From the NCBI RefSeq assembly GCF_040207875.1, contig NZ_CP157942.1:310001-374000 (forward strand): 64,000 nucleotides of DNA, read 5' to 3'. The notes under the pieces are model-generated. The model ran no database searches and was not told where the DNA came from. It was given only the letters and a program-made list of their open reading frames with translations. This stretch comes from Wolbachia endosymbiont of Armadillidium arcangelii. Lineage in GTDB: Bacteria; Pseudomonadota; Alphaproteobacteria; Rickettsiales; Anaplasmataceae. Shown one piece after another: positions 43,848 to 53,206 of this stretch (its first letter is position 1; each line of letters starts with the position of its first letter). Made by a program: the position numbers and the translations under genes.

Positions 43848-45134
43848 ATGACAGCTTTTTTTCCTTTGTTTATTTTTTTGGTCTTATACCTTGGAAGTGG
43901 TATCTATTTTTCCTTCATCGGAATTGATAATCCGCTTCACCAAGTTTCACCGGTAATCTGCCTACTACCAGCGCTATTTTTTGCTATTGCACGCAATGCA
44001 AGTAAAATTCAACGTAACATCGATACTGTCATCGAGGGTATGGGTGATAAAAATACCCTTACTATGTGTTTAATTTTCCTATTTTCTGGAGCATTTTCTG
44101 TGGTGACTCAATCAATTGGTAGTGCAGATACCGTTGCTGATTTAATTCTCAACTTTCTTCCAGCAAGATTACTACTGCCTGGAGTATTTTTGGCTTCCGC
44201 TTTTATATCAACTGCAATTGGTACATCTATGGGAGTTGTTGTATTAATGGTACCAATAGCTGTTAACTTAGCAAAAAGTGGGGCTTTTGGTCTTGAAATC
44301 GGAGCTGCAACTGTAGTTGGGGGTGCCGTATTTGGTGATAACCTTTCAATGATATCTGACACTACTATTGCATCTGTTTCTTCACAGGGGGCTACGATAA
44401 AGGATAAACTTAAAGTAAATTCTAAAGTAGCATTTGTTGCCAGCATCATAACATTTGTCTATCTGGCAGTTACTGCAGATAGTACAGAGATTATTCCTAC
44501 ATCAAATTTAGATTATTTATCAGTAATAAAGATTATTCCTTATATTTCTTTAATAATCATGGGGTTATTTGAAGTTACTACTTTAGTAACAATAACTATA
44601 AATATAATTGTCGCTAGTGTATTAGGGATGACTTTTTTTGACTATACTATCATTCAACTCTCTCATGACATATATGACGGTTTCAAAAAAGTAAACGAGA
44701 TAGTGATATTTGCTCTATTTATTGGCGGATTGAGTCATATAATGTACAAGCAGGGTCAAAAGGCATTACACAAACTTATCGATGAAAGCAATATCACAAA
44801 AACTAAAGCTGAATTTGTAATAGCGGGCATAGCATCTATGTTTACTGTTTTAGTTGCTAATAATACCATTGCTATTTTATTAAGTGGCGATATTGCAAGA
44901 AGGCTCGCGCAAAAGCATAATATTCCGTCATACCGTAGTGCATACTTGTTAGACATTTTTGCTTGCGTTACAAAAGGCATTTTGCCTTATGGTTCCCAGC
45001 TGCTGCTAGCAGGTAGCATTGCTTCTGTCTCACCTATTTCTTTGTTAACACAAGTGTATTACTGCTTTATTTTAGCAGCAGTTACAGTAGGTGAAATAAT
45101 CATCAATGGCAGACGTTGCGCGGCTACAACTTAA
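43848..45134 (+). CDS. NhaC-family Na+/H+ antiporter-like protein
   Basis: The protein has 428 residues and about eleven membrane helices. The family signature is visible in SAFISTAIGTSMGVVVLMVPI and in GGAVFGDNLSMISDTTIASV, typical of the NhaC/ion-transporter superfamily. A second-half block, ANNTIAILLSGDIARRLA, repeats the fold. It probably exchanges sodium for protons across the inner membrane to keep pH and ion balance; the true substrate could also be an organic anion. It is flanked by the ankyrin gene (divergent) and prfB (convergent). Confidence 0.8.
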   Translation: MTAFFPLFIFLVLYLGSGIYFSFIGIDNPLHQVSPVICLLPALFFAIARNASKIQRNIDTVIEGMGDKNTLTMCLIFLFSGAFSVVTQSIGSADTVADLILNFLPARLLLPGVFLASAFISTAIGTSMGVVVLMVPIAVNLAKSGAFGLEIGAATVVGGAVFGDNLSMISDTTIASVSSQGATIKDKLKVNSKVAFVASIITFVYLAVTADSTEIIPTSNLDYLSVIKIIPYISLIIMGLFEVTTLVTITINIIVASVLGMTFFDYTIIQLSHDIYDGFKKVNEIVIFALFIGGLSHIMYKQGQKALHKLIDESNITKTKAEFVIAGIASMFTVLVANNTIAILLSGDIARRLAQKHNIPSYRSAYLLDIFACVTKGILPYGSQLLLAGSIASVSPISLLTQVYYCFILAAVTVGEIIINGRRCAATT

Positions 45135-45307
45135 TGTACGAAGATTTCTCTTCATATTACATTTTTGTGCCCATAAGAAACGAGTTGCCATTTTCATCAG
45201 CTACTTGGATAATAGATATATCCACAAAATTGTTCCATTTTTCTCAATAGGTTTTGGTTTTCTTTTTACCTTATTAGCGGAGCATAAAACTTAACTTTCA
45301 GCAAACC

Positions 45308-46409
45308 TTATTTTAACTCTAACACGCTAACTATGAAACAGTCTATATTACCATCAAAAACAGAGTTTATATTACCTACTTCATGTCCAATCCTTAAATC
45401 CTTTACCATTTGATATGGGTGCATAACGTATGATCTGATTTGATTGCCCCAACCTATATCACATTTTTTACCATATTCCTCAGCCATCTTTTGTTCTTTT
45501 TTTTCCAGTTCAATTTGGTATAAACGTCCTTTAAGTAGCTTAAGTGCCTCATCTTTATTTCTATGTTGAGAACGACCATTTTGACATTGAACTACAACGC
45601 CTGTTGGAATATGGGTAATACGTACCGCACTTTCAGTCTTATTTACATGTTGACCACCTGCTCCAGAAGCACGGTAAGTGTCGATCTTTAAATCCTTTTC
45701 ATCCACAATAATATCTATTGAATCTTCGATCACTGGAGTGACTCCAACACTTGCAAAACTGGTATGACGTTTACCATTTGCATCAAATGGTGATATTCTC
45801 ACCAATCTATGAACTCCACTTTCGCTTTTTGCCCACCCGTAAGCTTTTTCTCCGATGATCTTTATTGTTGTAGATTTTATACCAATCGCATCACCATCTA
45901 ATTTTTCTACAACTTCAACTTTAAAGTTGTGATAAATTTCTGCCCATCTTGTATACATGCGCATGAGCATCTCAGCCCAATCATTGCTCTCTGTTCCGCC
46001 AGCTCCTGAGTGGATTTCCAAAAAGCAGTTATTATTATCTGCTTCACCAGTAAATAAGGATTCTGTCTCTTTAAGTTTGATTAACTTCTCTAGCTTGGCT
46101 AATTCATTTTCAACTTCAGAAAAAAATTCTTCATCATTCTCATCAATAGCAGATTTCATCAAGCTGATGGCATCGTTGTAATCGCTTTCTAGCTTTGAAA
46201 ACGATTCTATGTCATGCTTAATTTTAGAACGTTCTTTTAAAATTTCTTGTGCCTTTTGATTGTCTTGCCATAGATTATCATTCGACGCTTGAGAATCCAG
46301 TTCCTCAAGACGCAACTTTAATTTTTCTATGTCAAAGACACCTCCTGATAAGAGAAATACTTTTATTTAAGCCTTGAAAGTATTCAAGGATTTCTGGATG
46401 GGTTTTCAT
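45308..46409 (-). CDS. prfB: Peptide chain release factor 2, with programmed +1 frameshift
   Basis: RF2 ends translation at UAA and UGA. The main frame holds the coiled-coil domain 1, the stop-recognition SPF in VRISPFDANGKR and the catalytic GGQ in GAGGQHVNKTESAVR. The start is ATG at 46407-46409: 25 codons beginning MKTHPEILEYFQ lead to CTT TGA C at 46331-46337, preceded by the Shine-Dalgarno-like AGGAGG. A +1 shift at that CTT reads on as DIEKLKLRLEE into the main frame. This is the classic autoregulatory RF2 site. The gene is convergent with the NhaC-like gene and divergent from mgtE. Confidence 0.95.
46331..46347 (-). promoter_or_regulatory. RF2 recoding site (AGGAGG..CTTTGAC)
   Basis: On the minus strand AGGAGGTGTCTTTGAC contains the internal Shine-Dalgarno-like AGGAGG three bases before the CTT slip codon, then in-frame stop TGA followed by C, the weak termination context. 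The spacing matches the RF2 frameshift signal of many bacteria. Confidence 0.9.
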
Positions 46410-46563
46410 TATACTTTAGATTTTAATATATTTATTATCACTAACAATAACAGCAAACAAAATAGAAATTTAACCATATAATAGTTAATTCAAAATAATT
46501 TTATTATACTTGAATGTTCAACAAAATCAAGTGTGTATATTTATTAAAAAATAAGGTAAAGTA

Positions 46564-47934
46564 ATGAATATTAAAACAAATTCTCATTATGGTTTAGACA
46601 AAAAGGCTATTGATGACTTAATAGAGTCACTCGATAATCAAGAATTAGAAAATGTTTGTAATATTGTAAAAACGATAGATAGCGTTCAGTTAGCTTATTT
46701 TTTATCTACTTCGATCAGTGATCACAGGGAGAAATTAGTTAGTATCCTCGATCAACATTTGTTAAGTGATGCCCTAGTGCATGTGGTACCAGATTTACAA
46801 ATAGAGATCATAGAAATATTGGGAATAGAAAATACAGCAAAGTTGCTAATGCTTCTTAATGTAGAAGACATAGTAGCCATAGTGAAAGACTTGGATAGAA
46901 AGTCTATAGAAAATATACTTAACTACTTACCCAATGCAACTCAAAAATTAGTAGAGGAATTGTTATCATACCCAGAAGAAAGTGCAGGAAGGTTGATACA
47001 TAAAAATATGGTTATAGCTCCATATTATTGGACGATAAATCAGCTAATGGAATTCTTGCGCAACTATAAAAAAATACCAGAAACATTTTATCAAATTTTC
47101 ATCATTAACTCGAAATTAGAGCCCATAGGTAGTTTCAACTTAAATAAGGTAATATCCTACTCAGGAGAAACAATAATAAAAGAGATAATGAGTCAAGATA
47201 TAAAAATAATTAAAACTGGAATGGATCAAGAAGAAGTAGCAAGAATATTTAAAGATTACTCTCTATTATCAGCTCCAGTAGTAAATAGGAATGGTAAAAT
47301 TATAGGTGTAATCCTTATTGAAGATGTAATCAAAATCGTTCAACAAGAAGCAGAAGAGGATGTACTTAAAATAAGCGGTGTATCTTCTAAATCTGATATA
47401 AATGCCCCTATACATAAAACTATAATTAAAAGGTTACCTTGGTTATTGTTTAACCTCTTAGCTGCAACAATATGTTCTATAGTAGTTGGCTTTTTCGATA
47501 ACGTAATACAAAGTTTTATAGTACTACCAATAATTATGCCAATCATTGCATCAATGAGCGGAAATGCAGGGTCCCAAACGGTAACACTAACTATCCGTGC
47601 AATCGCAACAAAATATCTAACTGAGCAAAATGCAAAAAGAATACTTATAAAAGAATTTATGATAGGTCTTATAAATGGGGTAATTTTATCTGCAATTTCA
47701 CTCGTAGTATTAGCAATGAGGTTCCATAGTTTAAAAGTGGAGATCATTTTCGTGATTTCCATGATTGTAATGTCAATCACTGCAACATTTATCGGCACTT
47801 TCATTCCTATAATGCTCCATCGTTTAAGATCCGATCCTGCTATTTCCTCTTCAATTCTAACATCAGCAACAACTGATATTCTCTCAGCTCTTATATTTCT
47901 CGGTCTAGCCACAATCTTTTTATTAAATAGCTAA
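46564..47934 (+). CDS. mgtE: Magnesium transporter MgtE
   Basis: MgtE is a Mg2+ channel gated by cytoplasmic Mg2+. The order of domains is the family one: an N domain of helical repeats (residues about 20-130) with VPDLQIEIIEIL, two CBS domains (about 135-255), and five membrane helices (about 285-455) with the pore-lining MSGNAGSQTVTLTIR. The protein has 456 residues. A clear AAATAAGGTAAAGTA ribosome-binding region precedes ATG 46564. It is divergent from prfB. The block of dead IS DNA begins just after its end. Confidence 0.92.
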   Translation: MNIKTNSHYGLDKKAIDDLIESLDNQELENVCNIVKTIDSVQLAYFLSTSISDHREKLVSILDQHLLSDALVHVVPDLQIEIIEILGIENTAKLLMLLNVEDIVAIVKDLDRKSIENILNYLPNATQKLVEELLSYPEESAGRLIHKNMVIAPYYWTINQLMEFLRNYKKIPETFYQIFIINSKLEPIGSFNLNKVISYSGETIIKEIMSQDIKIIKTGMDQEEVARIFKDYSLLSAPVVNRNGKIIGVILIEDVIKIVQQEAEEDVLKISGVSSKSDINAPIHKTIIKRLPWLLFNLLAATICSIVVGFFDNVIQSFIVLPIIMPIIASMSGNAGSQTVTLTIRAIATKYLTEQNAKRILIKEFMIGLINGVILSAISLVVLAMRFHSLKVEIIFVISMIVMSITATFIGTFIPIMLHRLRSDPAISSSILTSATTDILSALIFLGLATIFLLNS

Positions 47935-48036
47935 ATCGTGCTATATAAAAAAATTGCTTTACAAGCTTTGCCGTCCCCTTTACCATAACGTTCAGTACAA
48001 TAGACTTCTTTAAAAACTAGGATAAGAGGAAAAAAC

Positions 48037-48360
48037 ATGGCAAGATAAGTATTTTTAGTGAGGGAAAAGGTGAAAATAGTAGAAGAGTTGGATGATGAAA
48101 AATTTCGCAGGTTAAAGGAGTAAAAAAGGTAACATTTAATAAAATGGTAGAGATTTTACGGGAAGCAAATAAGGAAAAAAGGCTAAAGGAGGTAGGAAAA
48201 ACAAGCTGAGCGAGGAAAATATGCTGCTTATGGTGTTGCGGGAATATGGAACATATTTTCATAAAGCTATGGGATAAGTGAAAGCACAGCGTATAAAATA
48301 GCAAAATGGGTTCTCTAATAAAACATCCAGCTGAAGTCCAAAATATACTGGTTGATGCGG
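48037..48360 (+). pseudogene. IS5-like transposase N-terminal fragment
   Basis: Broken frames encode VKIVEELDDEKFRRL, KKVTFNKMVEILREANKEK and SEENMLLMVL. This is the helix-turn-helix N-terminus of an IS5-type transposase. Several stops and frame changes follow, and the scrap ends where another IS5 element's end (GGCTATGTTGCATAGC) begins at 48363. Confidence 0.6.
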
Positions 48361-48362
48361 GT

Positions 48363-49250
48363 TGGCTATGTTGCATAGCACTGATAGGCATGTAAATCAC
48401 AATGAATTTACGCAGCTAATTTAAATTTAGCCATACCTATATCAGTAAATTTGTTCAGTAAGTAGCACTTAATTAACACACGATTTACCTCTGATTTATT
48501 TTTCAAGCCAAACCCAAATAACCTATAGAAAAAGACTTCAATATAAGACCGTGCTCCATACTTAACTTTTTTCTTCCATTCATTAATACCATCTTCATAA
48601 TTCTCATATTCTACTTGTTTCTTTCTGATAGCTAAACAAATTTTAGCTAGGGCGAATAATAGGCACAATATTCTGCATTCTTTATACACACTTTTTATAT
48701 CATAAGCCGCATCTGCTCGAATAGAACAAATGTTATATTTATCACTGACTTCCTCTAACATATCGCAGACCGGCACAGCAACACCACTATTCTTATCATT
48801 TACGTTTAAAACAACATGTAGTTTTCTTACTTGACCATAGCCACTGTATTTTCTTTTTCGAGTATTATGCCCACCGTTATTATTGTAGATACTAACTCTA
48901 GTGCTATCTACGGCAATTTTAATATTTTCCAAATCATCTTTATTGGTTCTATGGTCATCAATCTTCAAATTAAGCTTTTTAAATCTTCTGGAAGCTTGTG
49001 TATAGCTGATAACCTTAAGTTTTTTGCCTATTTGTACCATATAACCTTTTACAAAACCTACAGCTTGTCTCAAGCCAATTCTAAAAAGATATGTGTATTA
49101 AAATTACAACTTTACCACTATAAGTGTACCTGCAACTTTTGGACTATTTTCATACCAATTTTCTATTAACAAAATGAAAAACATTTCCTCTTTTTTTTAA
49201 AAACATAGTTGATTAGCGTTTATACTACTTTAGAGCCATCTTAACCATAT
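48363..49250 (-). mobile_element. IS5-family (IS903-like) element with decayed transposase
   Basis: The right end GGCTATGTTGCATAGC at 48363 matches GGCTTTGTTGCATAG at 32521. The minus-strand frame 48408-49073 encodes the transposase C-terminal half: QAVGFVKGYMVQIGKKLKVI, YTQASRRFKKLNLKI, IAVDSTRVSIYNN (DDE Asp), IRADAAYDI and WKKKVKYGARSYIE. Central parts are lost, so DDE is incomplete. The 5' part continues at nucleotide level to about 49250 but is out of frame. Confidence 0.75.
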
Positions 49251-49434
49251 AAGTAGACTTAACAACAAAATCTTGTTTTTATAATGGATTTGGTAATACC
49301 AATTCTCATTACTAGCGAACCACCATAAGCGGCATTACAGAATTTTTTAATTGCGGAGTGAGAAAGCGAGGCAATAAATTTGCATAAAGTGCTCTCAAGA
49401 AAAACAATTGTAACGTAGATTTTGTTATGAAAAT

Positions 49435-49822
49435 GGGAAGTGTTCAATAAACCATACGCGTCAAGTTAAGAAAGAGCTGCTGCAAAACAAGTAAAAAAAG
49501 GCTCAAAGTATGATAAAAAGGAAGCAAGCGAAATAAAAGTGAGGTAAAATGAGTTTAAGGTATAATAATCTAAAGAAACATCCAAGGAATTTTCGGAGTG
49601 TGACAGGTTAAAAGATAGAAGAATTGGAGAAAATTGTAGAAAAAGTGAGGCCAGAGAGGGAAAAAGTCGAAAAACAGAAGAAGTACCATGGAAGAACGTC
49701 GAATTTGCCAAAACTGGAAGGTAAGATATTTTGCATAATTTTTGTACTAGACACAACTTAACCTGACAGGCGTGAATTAACTGACAGAAGAATCGACGAA
49801 GTCAAAACTGATATCAGAATCT
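49435..49822 (+). pseudogene. IS-end remnant and IS5-like (ISWpi1-type) transposase N-terminus
   Basis: GGGAAGTGTTCAATAAACC (49435), continuing CATACGCGTCAAGTTAAG, is another copy of the IS4-like terminal repeat. It is followed at 49549 by MSLRYNNLKKHPRNFRSVTG, then a stop, then KIEELEKIVEKVRPE and KKYHGRTSNLPKLEGKI. The latter is the start of an IS5-type transposase. The sequence is cut by an IS256 insertion at 49823. Confidence 0.6.
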
Positions 49823-51039
49823 GGGAGTGTTAAATAAACTGTGTCAAACCGAATTTTTAATTCAACTCAATTTTCAATCTGTTGGGAAAGAAAATGTCGA
49901 GCTGAGATATAGTCAATGCCCAATCATGTACAGGCATAGTCCATTTCTCCTCCGCTTTCTTTATAGCACAATATACCTGTTTATACAAGGCATTTATGCT
50001 AGTAAATGAGCCCTTGGTTTTGGTGAATTTCCTAATTTGCCTATGTAGCCCCTCTATGGGATTAGTAGTATAGATCATCCTCCTAACTGGGTCGGAATAC
50101 TTAAAATAACCAGATAGGTTTTCCCAATTATTCTGCCAAGATTATAGGGTACTTTGTGCCCCATTTTTCATCTAATTCCAACAGATAATTCTCGGCAATT
50201 TCCTTACTTGAAGCTTTTCTTTAAATCACTCAAAAAACTCTTTACTAGCTACATACTTCAGTGAGTTACGTATCTGATGCACTATACACATTCTGCATTA
50301 GGGAACACACCGTTTATTTCTGCAGGAAAGCTTTTTAGCCCATCTACACATGCAATTAGAATATCTTCCACTCCTCTCTCTTTGAGATCATTTAGTACTC
50401 CCAACCAGAACTTCACTTTCAGCTAAATAAAACTTCTTTTCTGCCATTTTGCTAATATATTATACATACATTTACTTACACAACTCCTTAAAAAACCATG
50501 AAAACTATCGGATATACAGACTGCAGCGGACGACTACGCCATTCGTTGATTACTGTTTGTCAGTAATACTTGATATCTCTGCCGCCGATATTTTGTGATC
50601 GTAAATTTCCTCAATATGTGACGCTATATCTCCATGCCACTGGCAAATGTGCTTAAGACCTTTGCTTCAAGTTCTGTTGTTTGTCTTTTTCTAACTATTT
50701 GGGGTTCAAAGCTTCCTTCCCTGTCTCTAGGTGTTAACAACTCAAATGAGTTGTACGTAAAGTTTTTCCCATTTCTTCGATTATTTTCTTCACTTTCAGC
50801 TAATAAATGGTTTTCTATTTCACCTTCTAGACTCGCCTCCAGCAGCTTTTTTATAAATGGTGTTAATGCTCCCTCCTTTCCTGTCAACGGTCTTCCTTCT
50901 CGTATAGACGACAGGTTTCTAATTCTTTATAATCTACCAAACCGGTAGTTTTATTTACTTGACTCATGTCAAACCTCCGTTTTTTTATATCAATTATATT
51001 TTTATTTCTTGGTTTGACACAGTTTATTTAACACTTCCC
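49823..51039 (-). mobile_element. IS256-family insertion sequence (inactive) with target duplication
   Basis: The terminal repeats GGGAGTGTTAAATAAACTG (then TGTCAAACC, left end 49823) and the inverse at 51010-51039 bound 1,217 bp. Flanking AGAATCT at 49816-49822 and 51040-51046 (8 bp if the neighbouring C is counted) is the target duplication, so the insertion itself was clean. The minus-strand transposase gene from ATG 50967 is broken: the N-terminal part reads PFIKKLLEASLEGEIENHL, the middle VEDILIACVDGLKSFPAEIN, the C-terminal part MIYTTNPIEGLHRQIRKFT. Several stops divide them. Confidence 0.85.
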
Positions 51040-51127
51040 AGAATCTGTTTTAATGTTATCAATATTCTTTTGGTAAGTAATATGCATACTGTCAAAAAAG
51101 GTCTTACCGTAGCAATACTTACCAGAA

Positions 51128-51145
51128 GGGAGTGTTAAATAAAGT
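51128..51145. repeat. Solitary IS terminal-repeat end
   Basis: GGGAGTGTTAAATAAAG at 51128 is the outer end shared by the IS256 and IS4-like elements, here without an element attached, 10 bp from the end of ftsH. Confidence 0.55.
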
Positions 51146-51154
51146 CAGATCTAA

Positions 51155-52984
51155 TTAGAGAGATGATCTTCTTACCTTTTCCTTGCCTTCGTTTTCATTT
51201 CTAACAATTTTTTCCCCACTTAATATGTCACTTATTTCATCGCCTGTTAAAGTTTCAAACTCCAGTAGATTTTCAGCAATGAGCTCCAAGTCTTTCCTAC
51301 GCTTGGTCAAAATGTCTTTTGCTTTTTCATAGCAAGAAAATACAATTTTCTTTACTTCTTCATCTATAAGTTTTAATGTATCTTCAGAAATTGTCTCAGA
51401 ATCATGCATGATTTGTTCACGATTGTGATATATTGGCCCTATTTTGTCACTCATTCCCCATTTCGTCACCATAGCACGTGATAAATCAGATGCTTGCTTT
51501 ATATCCGAAGATGCACCGCTTGTAATTTTATCATAACCAAAAATTAGTTCTTCTGCCACTCTTCCACCCATAGCAACAGTTATATCTGCTATCATCTTTT
51601 CTCTTGTGTGAGACACTCTATCTGTTTCCGGTAGTCTCATAACTAAGCCTAAAGCTCTACCTCTTGGAATAATAGTTGCTTTGTGTATTGGATCAGAGGC
51701 AGGCATATTAACTGCAACTACTGCATGACCAGCTTCATGGTAAGCAGTAAGCTTTTTTTCTTCTTCCGTAATAACTAAGGACCGTCTTTCCATGCCCATC
51801 ATCACTTTGTCACGCGCATATTCAAAATCATCCATGGTAACAATTTTCTTGTTTCTCCTCGCAGCAATAAGTGCAGATTCATTTACTAAATTTGCTAGAT
51901 CAGCACCTGAAAAACCTGGTGTTCCTCTTGCAACTGTTTTTACATTCACATCTGGCGCTATCGATATTTTCTTTATATGCGTATTTAATATTCTTTCACG
52001 CCCATTGATATCAGGTAAAGAAATAGTAATCTGTCGGTCAAAACGACCAGGTCTAAGTAGTGCTGGATCTAGCACATCTGGACGGTTAGTTGCAGCAACT
52101 ATTATCACACCTTCATTAGACTCGAAGCCATCCATTTCAACTAGTAACTGATTTAATGTTTGTTCCCTTTCGTCGTTACCGCCACCAAGACCAATGCCGC
52201 GATGCCTACCCACTGCATCTATTTCGTCTATGAAAATTATGCAAGGAGCATTTTTCTTGCCTTGATAAAACATATCACGTACACGGCTTGCACCAATACC
52301 GACAAACATTTCAACAAAATCAGACCCGGAAATACTAAAAAATGGTACATTAGCTTCACCTGCAATTGCACGAGCAAGTAGGGTTTTACCGGTTCCAGGG
52401 GAACCAATTAAAAGACATCCTTTTGGTATCTTTCCGCCCAATATTTGAAATTTTTGCCTTTGTTTAAGAAAATCAACGATCTCAACCAACTCTTCTTTTG
52501 CTTCATCAATTCCGGCAACATCATCAAATGTCACTTTTTTTCCACTAGTTATAAGCCTAGCTTTTGATTTGCCAAAGCTTATAGTTCTATTGCCTCCTGC
52601 TTGCGTTTGTTTAAAAAGGAAAAGTAATAAACCGAAAAAGATAAGCGTCGGAATCCATTGAATAAGTAGTCCACCAATTATACCTATTGCAGAATCTCCA
52701 ATTGAAAAGGAGAACTTCACTTTTTTATCATGCAAACTTTTTATTAAGTCGCTATATATAACACCACTTGAGTTAAAGGCTGACCCATCTCTAAACTTGC
52801 CTTCAATGCTTTGGTTTCTTATAGTAACATTTTCTATATCATTATCTTCCAGTCTAGTTAAAAATTCTGAAAAAGGTATGGTTGCTTTACTCTTGCCTAT
52901 ACTTCCGCTGAACTGAATGTAAGCAACTGAAATAAGAACAATAATCACTAACCAGATCAATAAACCTTCTAAAAATTTTTTCAT
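51155..52984 (-). CDS. ftsH: ATP-dependent zinc metalloprotease FtsH
   Basis: FtsH degrades membrane and short-lived cytosolic proteins. The 609-residue protein has two membrane helices (about 5-25 and 98-122) around a periplasmic part. The AAA+ module has Walker A GSPGTGKT, Walker B CIIFIDEID, pore loop FVEMFVG and RPGRFDRQ. The M41 protease has HEAGH with its zinc ligands, and a coiled-coil C-terminus follows. All catalytic motifs are intact. AAAGGTAACA precedes ATG 52984. It lies downstream of a tilS 3' remnant (52997-53180) with the same 12-bp gap as the neighbouring tilS to its paralog, evidence for tandem duplication. Confidence 0.97.
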   Translation of the reverse strand: MKKFLEGLLIWLVIIVLISVAYIQFSGSIGKSKATIPFSEFLTRLEDNDIENVTIRNQSIEGKFRDGSAFNSSGVIYSDLIKSLHDKKVKFSFSIGDSAIGIIGGLLIQWIPTLIFFGLLLFLFKQTQAGGNRTISFGKSKARLITSGKKVTFDDVAGIDEAKEELVEIVDFLKQRQKFQILGGKIPKGCLLIGSPGTGKTLLARAIAGEANVPFFSISGSDFVEMFVGIGASRVRDMFYQGKKNAPCIIFIDEIDAVGRHRGIGLGGGNDEREQTLNQLLVEMDGFESNEGVIIVAATNRPDVLDPALLRPGRFDRQITISLPDINGRERILNTHIKKISIAPDVNVKTVARGTPGFSGADLANLVNESALIAARRNKKIVTMDDFEYARDKVMMGMERRSLVITEEEKKLTAYHEAGHAVVAVNMPASDPIHKATIIPRGRALGLVMRLPETDRVSHTREKMIADITVAMGGRVAEELIFGYDKITSGASSDIKQASDLSRAMVTKWGMSDKIGPIYHNREQIMHDSETISEDTLKLIDEEVKKIVFSCYEKAKDILTKRRKDLELIAENLLEFETLTGDEISDILSGEKIVRNENEGKEKVRRSSL

Positions 52985-52996
52985 TGTTACCTTTAA

Positions 52997-53180
52997 CTAG
53001 ATATCAATAAAGTTTATCAAATTTTGTTTTATCATGCTATTAATAATGCATTGAACCTTATTGTTATCGGTATTTTTTTCGTTATAATTTACATCATGAT
53101 GAGCAATCACCTTTCCATCTTTTTGCACTGTTGGCAAAGAGTAGTAAATTTCAGAGTAATAATTACAAACTTAAAAAGTT
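52997..53180 (-). pseudogene. tilS 3' remnant (duplicated end)
   Basis: The minus-strand frame ending at TAG 52997-52999 encodes about the last 55 residues of a TilS-like protein. SEIYYSLPTVQKDGKVIA aligns with PEVFYSLPTVQKNGKVIA of the intact tilS, and both end ..LI..LIDI-like (NFIDI here, KLIDI there). A stop in the frame just upstream shows it is dead. It precedes ftsH by 12 bases, exactly as tilS precedes the ftsH paralog. Confidence 0.85.
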
Positions 53181-53206
53181 GTTTTCCACTGCAATAATCA
53201 TCCTTA

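Noticed and set aside
47340..47912. 190-codon frame opposite mgtE
   Set aside because: Antisense to the conserved membrane domain; no protein-like features.
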